A stretch of DNA of 12,185 bases, taken from positions 1 through 12,185 of the forward strand of contig CAYSIX010000121.1 of the NCBI GenBank assembly GCA_964431205.1, read 5' to 3'. The translations under genes were made by a program, and so were the position numbers. Origin of the DNA: CAYSIX01 sp964431205 (GTDB lineage: Bacteria > Planctomycetota > Phycisphaerae > Phycisphaerales > Phycisphaeraceae). The stretch's first letter is position 1. Every line of letters begins with the position of its first letter. The notes below the pieces were generated by a model. The model was given only the letters and a program-made list of their open reading frames with translations. It did no database searches and was not told the origin of the DNA. Positions 6,874-12,185 of this stretch are shown here, piece by piece.

Positions 6874-6997
6874 CTTTGATTCTTGAACTTTGAACCCCCA
6901 CTCGGGGCACTTCGTGCCACCCGCCAAGCATCGTCTTCCACTTTCACCTTCCCACTTCCGCCTTCCACCTTCCCACCTCGTTCCGCCTTCCCCCATA
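6874..6997. repeat. Low-complexity TTGAA and pyrimidine-rich stretch before recQ
   Basis: A TTGA-rich segment (about 6874-6896, with TTTGAT, CTTGAA and TTTGAA in succession) is followed by a small hairpin GGCAC/GTGCC (6906-6910 with 6914-6918). Then comes a long, almost pure pyrimidine tract (about 6931-6995) made of variants of CTTCCACCTTCCCA. Base use is quite unlike the flanking genes. No supported gene is present in 6722-7050. Confidence 0.6.
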
Positions 6998-6998
6998 T

Positions 6999-7044
6999 TT
7001 GCCGCCGCCCGCCCCGCCGGTATCATGACGGTCCGATCCGGGAG
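6999..7044 (+). promoter_or_regulatory. recQ promoter and ribosome binding site
   Basis: TTGCCG (6999-7004), 16-bp spacer, TATCAT (7021-7026) forms a plausible sigma-70-type promoter, which would start transcription near 7033. GGGAG (7040-7044) lies 6 nt before the ATG at 7051 and fixes that start. Confidence 0.5.
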
Positions 7045-7050
7045 CCCGTC

Positions 7051-8757
7051 ATGCCCCACGTCGCCACCGAGGACCCCGCCGAGCTGCTGCGCCGGCACTT
7101 CGGGTTCGACCAGTTCAAGCCGGGCCAGCGGCAGGTGATCGAGCACCTGCTCGCGGGCCGCTCCGCCGCCGCCGTCTTCCCCACCGGCGGGGGCAAGTCC
7201 CTGTGCTATCAGCTCCCCGCGATGGCGCTGCCGGGCGTGACGCTGGTCGTCTCGCCGCTGATCGCCCTGATGAAGGACCAGATCGACGCGTTGCAGCGCC
7301 GCGGGATCGCGGCGCAGCGGCTCGACTCGACCCTCTCGCTCGACGACTACTGCCAGGCCATGCGCGCCCTGCGCGAGGATCGACTCAAGCTGCTGTACGT
7401 CGCGCCCGAGCGGTTCATGAACGAACGGTTTCGGCAGGTGCTCGTGGGCCTGCGCGTGGGCCTGTTCGCCGTGGACGAGGCGCACTGCATCTCGGAGTGG
7501 GGGCACAACTTTCGGCCGGACTACCTCAAGCTCGCGCGGTTCGCGCAGCAGTTCAAGGCCGAGCGCGTGCTGGCGCTGACCGCCACCGCCCCGCCGCCGG
7601 TGCTCAAGGACATCTGCCGCGGATTCGAGATCGACCGCGGCTGCGCCGTGACGACCGGGTTTTACCGGCCGAACCTGACGATGCTGCTGACGCGGATGAA
7701 CGGCCACCAGCGCGACGCCGAGCTGGAAGCGCGCCTGCGCAAGCGCCCGCCCGGGCCGACGATCGTGTACGTGACGCTGCAGCGGACGGCCGAGCACGTC
7801 GCCGAGCGGCTGCGCGCCGCCGGGTTCGACGCCCACCACTACCACGCGGGCATGGAGCGCGACGAGCGCACCGCGGTGCAGGACCGGTTCATGGCCGGCG
7901 ACCGAGCGATCGTCGTGGCGACGATCGCCTTCGGCATGGGCATCGACAAGGCGAACATCCGCTACGTGTACCACTACAACCTGCCCAAGAGCCTGGAGAA
8001 CTACGCGCAGGAGGTCGGCCGGGCGGGGCGCGACGGCGAGCCGTCCACGTGCGAGGTCTTCGTCTGCGGCGACGACCTGGAAGTGCTGGAAAACTTCATC
8101 ACCGCGGACACGCCCAGCCGTGAGGCCGTCGAATCGATCGTTGCCGACATCTTCGATCACGGTGAACAGTTGGAGCTGGGCGTGCACGAGCTGGCCAAGC
8201 GGTTCGGGACGCGGCCGCTGGTCGTCCGGACGCTGCTGACATACCTGGAGCTGCTGGGCTACCTCGAGGGCGGGACGCCGGTTTACACCGAGTACCGCTT
8301 CAAGCCGCACCAGACGGGCCAGCGGATCCTGGCGCGGTTCGAGGGCGAGCGGCGGGCGTTCCTGGCCGGGGTGTTCCGCCTGGCCAAGCGGGGCAAGACG
8401 TGGCTGACGATCGACGTGGCCGAGGTGGCCCGCCGGCTGGAGACGCCGCGTAGCCGGGTCGTCCGCGCCCTGGACTGGCTGGCCGAGCAGCGGATGATCG
8501 AGCTGCGCGCGGGCAACGTGCGGTATCAGTACCGCCGCCTGAAGCGGCCGGAGGATCGCGGCGCGCTGGCGGGCAAGCTCGACGAACGCATGCGCCGCCG
8601 CGAGGACAACGAGATGAAGCGTCTGCACCAGATGTACGGCCTGGCGGCGCACCGCGGGTGCCAGGTGGCGGCGGTCTGCGAGCACTTCGGCCAGACGCTC
8701 GACGGGCCGTGCGGGCACTGCTCGTGGTGTCTGCGGCAGCAGAGTCAACCGTCCTGA
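7051..8757 (+). CDS. recQ: RecQ-family ATP-dependent DNA helicase
   Basis: A 568-aa 3'-to-5' DNA helicase for recombination and fork repair. The helicase core is complete: F/Q-site region GFDQFKPGQRQVI (18-30), Walker A PTGGGKS (44-50), DEAH (142-145), the RecQ aromatic-rich loop SEWGHNFRPDY (148-158), motif III ALTATA, and motif VI QEVGRAGRDGE (320-330). After the core, residues of about 360-500 look like a winged-helix region (LGVHELAKRFGTRPLVVRTL; VAEVARRLETP). The zinc-binding cysteines come last: Cys537, Cys554, Cys557 and Cys560, with the C-x16-C-x2-C-x2-C spacing of RecQ. In E. coli RecQ the zinc module directly follows the helicase core and precedes the winged helix and HRDC domain; here the order is changed and HRDC is absent. 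A similar order occurs in some other bacterial RecQ proteins. Start ATG 7051 was chosen for its GGGAG site; the longer open frame back to 6883 crosses low-complexity DNA. Confidence 0.95.
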   Translation: MPHVATEDPAELLRRHFGFDQFKPGQRQVIEHLLAGRSAAAVFPTGGGKSLCYQLPAMALPGVTLVVSPLIALMKDQIDALQRRGIAAQRLDSTLSLDDYCQAMRALREDRLKLLYVAPERFMNERFRQVLVGLRVGLFAVDEAHCISEWGHNFRPDYLKLARFAQQFKAERVLALTATAPPPVLKDICRGFEIDRGCAVTTGFYRPNLTMLLTRMNGHQRDAELEARLRKRPPGPTIVYVTLQRTAEHVAERLRAAGFDAHHYHAGMERDERTAVQDRFMAGDRAIVVATIAFGMGIDKANIRYVYHYNLPKSLENYAQEVGRAGRDGEPSTCEVFVCGDDLEVLENFITADTPSREAVESIVADIFDHGEQLELGVHELAKRFGTRPLVVRTLLTYLELLGYLEGGTPVYTEYRFKPHQTGQRILARFEGERRAFLAGVFRLAKRGKTWLTIDVAEVARRLETPRSRVVRALDWLAEQRMIELRAGNVRYQYRRLKRPEDRGALAGKLDERMRRREDNEMKRLHQMYGLAAHRGCQVAAVCEHFGQTLDGPCGHCSWCLRQQSQPS

Positions 8758-8767
8758 CGCAACCGAG

Positions 8768-8816
8768 CCGCGACGCAACGCGTCGCGGACGGCGACTTCG
8801 GCGTGTGTGCCACACG
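8768..8816. terminator. Hairpins between recQ and pectinesterase gene ends
   Basis: CCGCGACGC (8768-8776) pairs perfectly with GCGTCGCGG (8780-8788) around AAC, 11 nt past the recQ stop. CGTGTG (8802-8807) pairs with CACACG (8811-8816) around TGC. No T-run follows. Position between two convergent stop codons suggests a bidirectional terminator. The rest of this 142-bp gap shows nothing else. Confidence 0.5.
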
Positions 8817-8899
8817 GCACGCGGGATCCCCGCGCATCGCTCCTGTCCGCACGGCGTTGCCCCGCGGCTGTGCGACGCACGCTTGCAAAGTCGATCGCA

Positions 8900-9925
8900 T
8901 CAATGCGCCACCGTGGGGTCCCAGCCGTCGTCGCCGGCGAGGATGCGGGCGGCGGTGTACGCCGCGGCCTCGTCGTCGCTGAGCCGCTTCGCCCACGGCA
9001 CGCGCGCCTCGGGTGCCGCGCCGGGGCCGTGGCTGGCGTATTCGGCGTACCGCGACGTGGCCTCACGCTCGGGTCGGCTCCAGTTGTGCCAGCCCTCGGG
9101 GCGGACGTGGTCGTCCATCCACGTACGGATGAACACGACGGCGGCGTGGTCGCGCCACGGCCGGCCGAGGTACACCGTCGCGGGCTCGACGCCGGGCGCC
9201 TTGGTCAGCCGACAGTCGAGAAACACGTAGCCGTGCGCGCGGTGCGCGGGCGTCGACGCGGCGGTGACGTAACCGGCGCTCTTGCTGTGGATGTCACAGT
9301 TTTCGAACACCGCGGTCGCCGAGCCGAAGATGAAGTCCACGTCCCCCTCGATGTAACAGTCGCGGTAGTACTGGCGGGCCGGCGCGGGCGACTCCATGCT
9401 CCGACCGTGGGCGTAGAGCGTGTCCTGCCAGCCGAGAAACCGCACGTCGCGGAAGGTCATGCGGTCGCCCTCGACCTTGACGGCGACGGCCTGGGCGACG
9501 CCGTCGGGCGTGTCGTTGGCGAAGGTGATGCGCTCGGCGACGAAGTCGTCACCCTTGAGGAAGGTGCTGCTGCTGCCGGTGGTGCCCACCTCGCCCGCGC
9601 CGTCGGGCTTAGGCGAGCGGGCGTGCAGGCCGTAGGTCAGCACGGTGGTGTGCGCGTCCTCGCCGCGGAAGGTGATGTACGGTTTCTCACGGGGCACGAC
9701 GAGCCGCTCGCGGTACACGCCGGGGCAGATGCGGATGACCACGCGCTCGGCGTTGCCCTCCGGCACGGCGTCCACGGCCGCCTGGACGGAGCGGAACTCG
9801 GCCGAGCCGTCGGCCGCGACGGTCAACACGCGCTGGCTGTCCTGTGCGGTCACGGGCATCGCCGCCGCCACGGTCCACGCCAGCCCCAAAGCGATCGCGT
9901 GCCCAATGCGTAGATTCTTTACCAC
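8900..9925 (-). CDS. Secreted pectin methylesterase (carbohydrate esterase family 8)
   Basis: A 341-aa pectinesterase that removes methyl esters from homogalacturonan outside the cytoplasm, readying pectin for lyases and hydrolases. An N-terminal signal peptide is visible: MVKNLR, a hydrophobic stretch to about residue 23, and a VTA|QD cleavage site after residue 27. Family residues are in place: Gln145 (AQAVAVK), Gln167-Asp168 in GWQDTLY, Asp197 in GDVDFIFGSA, and Arg255-Trp257 in YLGRPWR. FRSVQAAVDAVPEG at 44-57 is the usual first beta-helix turn. Length is normal for bacterial CE8. The only usable start is GTG 9925; the ATGs just upstream (9935, 9938) are out of frame and no ribosome site is seen. 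TATGAT (9934-9939) lies 8 nt before it, so a very short leader is possible. It is 36 nt downstream of the glycosyltransferase gene on the same strand. Confidence 0.93.
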   Translation of the reverse strand: MVKNLRIGHAIALGLAWTVAAAMPVTAQDSQRVLTVAADGSAEFRSVQAAVDAVPEGNAERVVIRICPGVYRERLVVPREKPYITFRGEDAHTTVLTYGLHARSPKPDGAGEVGTTGSSSTFLKGDDFVAERITFANDTPDGVAQAVAVKVEGDRMTFRDVRFLGWQDTLYAHGRSMESPAPARQYYRDCYIEGDVDFIFGSATAVFENCDIHSKSAGYVTAASTPAHRAHGYVFLDCRLTKAPGVEPATVYLGRPWRDHAAVVFIRTWMDDHVRPEGWHNWSRPEREATSRYAEYASHGPGAAPEARVPWAKRLSDDEAAAYTAARILAGDDGWDPTVAH

Positions 9926-9933
9926 AACGAACC

Positions 9934-9939
9934 ATCATA
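9934..9939 (-). promoter_or_regulatory. Putative -10 element of pectinesterase gene
   Basis: TATGAT on the minus strand ends 8 nt before the GTG start, placing transcription initiation nearly at the start codon. No matching -35 is visible at 16-19 bp, so this is tentative. Confidence 0.3.
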
Positions 9940-9961
9940 CCGCGCGGGGCCCGGCGCATCT

Positions 9962-10768
9962 TCATGACCGAACCGGGCGCGTGAGCGAGGCGTCGGATCG
10001 GGCCGCTCGCTTGCGCTCACGGCCCGTCCCGGCTGGGCGCCGGCGCGTCGGTGCGGCTACGGATTCCCGCCGCCCCGCGCCCGCGCGGTCCCGCCGCCAC
10101 GTCGCGATCCGCTCGGGCGATACGCCCACGAGATAACCCATCGCCATGAGCTGGTGCACCAGCGTCAGCCGCCACGGCCCGGTCTTGCGCCAGCGCCGGG
10201 CGCTGGTGTCCACGGTCTGATCGGCGAGCACCACCCGCCCCCGCCCACGCAGCCTTCGCACGAGCTCGAAGTCCTCCATCACCGGCATCGCCGGGAACCC
10301 GCCGACGCGACGGAACGCCTCCGCCGACATGAACAGCGCCTGATCCCCGTACGGCATCCCCAGCCAGCGGCTGCGCCCGTTCGCCCCCCGCTCGATCAGG
10401 CGCAGCACCCGCTCGGGCCCGTCGATTCTCAGCCGAAACGCCCCGCACGCCACGCCGGCGCTCGCCAGGCACCTTCTCACCGTTTCACCGTACCCCGCCG
10501 GCAGCCGCGTGTCCGCGTGCAGGAACAGCAGCAGGTCGTCGTCACCCGCCAACGCCGCGCCGTGGTTCATCTGCGCCGCCCGGCCCCGCTCGCACACCCG
10601 CACCTCCGCGCCCAGCCGCGCCGCGATCCTCCGCGTCTGGTCCTCGCTGCCGCCGTCCACCACCACCACCCGCGCACGCGCGTCGCCCTGCGCCGAGCGG
10701 ATCGCCCCCGCCACGTGCCCCTGCTCGTTCAGCGTCGGGATGACCACCACCAGCGTCGCGTCGCTCAC
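9962..10768 (-). CDS. Family 2 glycosyltransferase (TIGR04283-like)
   Basis: A 268-aa GT-A glycosyltransferase. The nucleotide-sugar binding core is clear: VVVIPTLNEQGHV (7-19), VVVVDGGSEDQT (34-45), GRAAQMNHGAAL (62-73) and the metal-binding LFLHADTRLP (81-90). Further on are IERGANGRSRWLGMPYGDQALF (about 125-146), GGFPAMPVMEDFELVRRLR (156-174), TSARRW (188-193) and GVSPERIA. This whole pattern matches the family-2 enzymes often named rSAM/selenodomain-associated transferase 2; donor and acceptor are unknown. The start is GTG 10768, with GGAAGG (10775-10780) 6 nt upstream. It shares the GTGA overlap with the stop of the kinase gene, so translation is coupled. Residues from about 224 form a very basic Arg/Ala/Pro-rich tail absent from ordinary members, which end near residue 225-235. 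No membrane segment is evident. Confidence 0.9.
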   Translation of the reverse strand: MSDATLVVVIPTLNEQGHVAGAIRSAQGDARARVVVVDGGSEDQTRRIAARLGAEVRVCERGRAAQMNHGAALAGDDDLLLFLHADTRLPAGYGETVRRCLASAGVACGAFRLRIDGPERVLRLIERGANGRSRWLGMPYGDQALFMSAEAFRRVGGFPAMPVMEDFELVRRLRGRGRVVLADQTVDTSARRWRKTGPWRLTLVHQLMAMGYLVGVSPERIATWRRDRAGAGRRESVAAPTRRRPAGTGRERKRAARSDASLTRPVRS

Positions 10769-11832
10769 GCCCCACCTTCCCACAGCGGCCACGGCGAACC
10801 CTCGAGCATCGCCCGCCGCGACCGCTCCAGCAGCTCGCCCCGCCGGCCCTCGCTCGGCGGGATCGGTAGCTGCGCCACCCCGATCAGCCGACGCATCACC
10901 TCCACCGCCGCGTAACGCCCTACCCACTCATCCGCCAGCGGCTCGCCCTCACGCCCACGCCCCGCCTCGTACTCCGCCACGAACGCCTCGGCAGCCTCCC
11001 GCGGCTGGCGCGACAGCGCCAGGTGCCCCAGCGCAAAGCCCACGTCGAACGCCGCGTCCCCGTAAAAACAGAACTCCGGGTCGATCACAAACACGCCCCG
11101 CGGCGAGCGCAGCCAGCTACCGGGGAAATAGTCGCCGTGCACCAGGCACGGCCCGTCGGCCAGGTAACGCTCGCCCGTTTGTCGCACCCGCTCGACGTAC
11201 GCCCCGTCCTCGCGCAGCGCCGCCGCCGCGTCTGTGAGGCCCGGCTCGAACCGCTCCAGCTCCAGGCCGTTGTCTGCCCGAAGCGGGACGTCGAAGATGT
11301 GCTGGTGGTTCAGCTCGCGCATCGCCCGGTTGGCGAACGCCGGGTCCGGCTCGCCCGCCGTGGCCCCGTGCAGCGCCGCCAGGTACGCCGCCAGTGACCG
11401 GCGCGTCGTCCCCTCCAGCTCGCCGCCCGAATACAGCCCCGTCAGGTCGCTGGCGCCCTCGACGTCCTCCAGCAGCAGCGCCCGCGCCGCCTCGTCGGCA
11501 CGCAGCAGCCGCGGCATGCGACTGGCCACCGCCGGGATCGAACCCGCCCGCTCGTAGAACCGCTGCTCGTGCACCGCTCGGTCCCACGGCGCCGGGATGT
11601 GGTCGTACTTCTCCACCCACGGCCGCGCCTGCTTGAGGATCACCGTCCGCCGATCCGTCCGCACCCGCAGCGTCAGGTTCATATTGCCCTCGCCCGCCTT
11701 CTCGCAGCCGACGAACCGCTCGCCCCGCTCCAGCCACCCGCGCTGAATCACGAACTGCTGCACCCCCGCGGGGTCCGACCCGTCCAGCCACGGGAAGTCG
11801 GGATAGGCCTGGATGTGTTGTTGTCGGATCAT
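10765..11832 (-). CDS. MtnK-like (5-methylthioribose kinase-like) APH-fold phosphotransferase
   Basis: A 355-aa kinase of the aminoglycoside phosphotransferase/choline kinase fold. It carries several features of methylthioribose kinase rather than of antibiotic kinases: GEGNMNLTLRV (47-57), TVILKQARPWV with Lys67, the catalytic loop LVHGDYFPGS (230-239, Asp234; Ser where APH enzymes have Asn), and the metal-binding VIDPEFCFYGDAAFDVG (249-265, Asp251). MtnK phosphorylates methylthioribose in methionine salvage; this protein is shorter than typical MtnK (near 400 aa) and no other salvage gene is here, so a different small sugar or alcohol may be the substrate. The ATG at 11830-11832 has AGGAG (11840-11844) 7 nt upstream. 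Its stop overlaps the start of the glycosyltransferase, indicating an operon. Cytosolic, no signal peptide. Confidence 0.8.
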   Translation of the reverse strand: MIRQQHIQAYPDFPWLDGSDPAGVQQFVIQRGWLERGERFVGCEKAGEGNMNLTLRVRTDRRTVILKQARPWVEKYDHIPAPWDRAVHEQRFYERAGSIPAVASRMPRLLRADEAARALLLEDVEGASDLTGLYSGGELEGTTRRSLAAYLAALHGATAGEPDPAFANRAMRELNHQHIFDVPLRADNGLELERFEPGLTDAAAALREDGAYVERVRQTGERYLADGPCLVHGDYFPGSWLRSPRGVFVIDPEFCFYGDAAFDVGFALGHLALSRQPREAAEAFVAEYEAGRGREGEPLADEWVGRYAAVEVMRRLIGVAQLPIPPSEGRRGELLERSRRAMLEGSPWPLWEGGA

Positions 11833-11918
11833 CTCGGCGCTCCTGAGCCGCGAGGCGTCGCGGCCGGCGGAATAACCCCGCGGCGGCGGGCGATTGTTCC
11901 GAGCAGCCGCACGTCGCG

Positions 11919-11924
11919 ATTGTA
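11919..11924 (-). promoter_or_regulatory. Putative -10 element of the kinase-glycosyltransferase operon
   Basis: TACAAT on the minus strand, within the 157-bp divergent spacer 11833-11989, would give a leader of roughly 80 nt. No good -35 is seen. The spacer also holds a GCCGGG/CCCGGC stem (11944-11949 with 11954-11959) and two GCGATTGT copies (11890, 11916). Confidence 0.35.
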
Positions 11925-11989
11925 TCGGCCCGCCTTTCGCGCGGCCGGGTTGGCCCGGCGCACCCGCAACCGTCTAGGATGCAAAGCGA

Positions 11990-12185
11990 ATGGCGAACCG
12001 CCGACGCCTCAACTTGCTGCTCGTCCTGCTCGCACTCCTGCTCACCGGATGGATCCTCATGCCCAGTCAGGCCACCACCGACGTCCACCCCCACCACGAC
12101 AAGCTCGTCCACCCCGACGGCTCGTGGAAATACACCAACGCGCTGATCGACGAGACCAGCCCCTACCTGCTCCAGCACGCGCACA
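11990..12185 (+). CDS. DUF255 / YyaL-type thioredoxin-fold protein, N-terminal fragment
   Basis: The gene starts at ATG 11990 and runs off the right edge after 65 codons. The N-terminus has a basic start (MANRRRL), an uninterrupted hydrophobic stretch to about residue 24, and a possible signal peptidase site after SQA (26-28). No lipobox cysteine is seen. After a short histidine-rich linker (DVHPHHDKLVHPDG) comes YTNALIDETSPYLLQHAH, the characteristic opening of the DUF255 (thioredoxin-like, SPATA20/YyaL) domain, normally followed by NPVDWYPW. Many DUF255 proteins begin directly at this motif and are cytosolic; the leader here implies export or membrane anchoring. AGGA (11976-11979) lies 10 nt before the start and may be the ribosome site; the overlapping TAGGAT could instead be a -10 of a near-leaderless gene. 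Divergent from the kinase gene. The redox cysteines would lie beyond the edge. Confidence 0.82.
   Translation, partial: MANRRRLNLLLVLLALLLTGWILMPSQATTDVHPHHDKLVHPDGSWKYTNALIDETSPYLLQHAH

Noticed and set aside
6883..7050. N-terminal extension of RecQ by 56 codons
   Set aside because: The extra codons come from the pyrimidine tract and promoter region; ATG 7051 has a proper ribosome site and matches the usual RecQ N-terminus.
6757..9066. Very long minus-strand open frame opposite recQ
   Set aside because: It runs through the low-complexity island and antisense to all RecQ motifs; its residues show no family signature.
10769..10927. Longer N-terminus for the glycosyltransferase in the same frame
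   Set aside because: It would overlap the kinase gene extensively and adds a Gly/Ala/Arg-rich shadow segment; the GTG at 10768 with GGAAGG and the 4-nt overlap is the natural start.
10765..11832. Aminoglycoside resistance kinase
   Set aside because: Although the fold is APH-like, GEGNMN, HGDYFPGS and DPEFCFYG point to the MtnK branch, and nothing nearby suggests antibiotic resistance.
1..12185. tRNA, rRNA, insertion sequence, integrase, toxin-antitoxin or defence genes
   Set aside because: None could be recognised on either strand; every large frame with family motifs is accounted for by metabolic, regulatory or repair genes.

Overview
The window is very GC-rich throughout, with dense coding on both strands and short gaps. 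It carries eleven recognisable genes, ten of them complete. The direct-sulfhydrylation methionine pair (metY-metX), a secreted pectinesterase, a stand-alone PilZ protein, a RecQ with a rearranged C-terminus and a DUF255-type thioredoxin-fold protein fit a Planctomycetota bacterium, probably of the Phycisphaerae. That taxonomic call is an inference from style and gene content; there is no rRNA or other marker here to prove it.

Layout. Left (1-2568, minus): metY followed 44 nt later by metX, a likely operon for making homocysteine from homoserine. Divergent from it (2798-3379, plus) is a TetR-family regulator; the 229-bp shared upstream region holds a promoter-like TTGACT/TTTACT pair interleaved with repeated GGTTGAC/GTCAACC half-sites. 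Convergent with tetR is rph (3473-4183, minus), encoding RNase PH. Behind it is a 327-bp gap (4184-4510) with a cluster of short repeats, CCACGGCTTGACC and its inverse, forming perfect hairpins. Next on the minus strand is a soluble CapD/WbpM-type nucleotide-sugar dehydratase (4511-6181), divergent from a PilZ gene (6335-6721, plus).

A 329-bp non-coding stretch between PilZ and recQ contains an imperfect inverted repeat, four tandem GATTGGGY octamers that match a G-quadruplex pattern, and a long pyrimidine tract. recQ (7051-8757, plus) follows, then a minus-strand group transcribed toward it: an MtnK-like kinase (10765-11832), a family-2 glycosyltransferase overlapping it by 4 nt (9962-10768), and a secreted pectin methylesterase (8900-9925). 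The right edge cuts a plus-strand gene (from 11990) for an exported DUF255 protein.

How the genes work together: metY and metX clearly share a pathway. The kinase and glycosyltransferase are translationally coupled and probably share a substrate pathway that cannot be named from sequence alone. The dehydratase, the PilZ protein and the pectinesterase suggest a cell that makes surface polysaccharide, uses c-di-GMP signalling and degrades plant or algal polymers. No CRISPR array, tRNA, rRNA, transposase, integrase or obvious defence system is visible. The least explained material is the repeat cluster at 4285-4460 and the repeat island at 6759-6997; neither amounts to demonstrated evidence of a new system.
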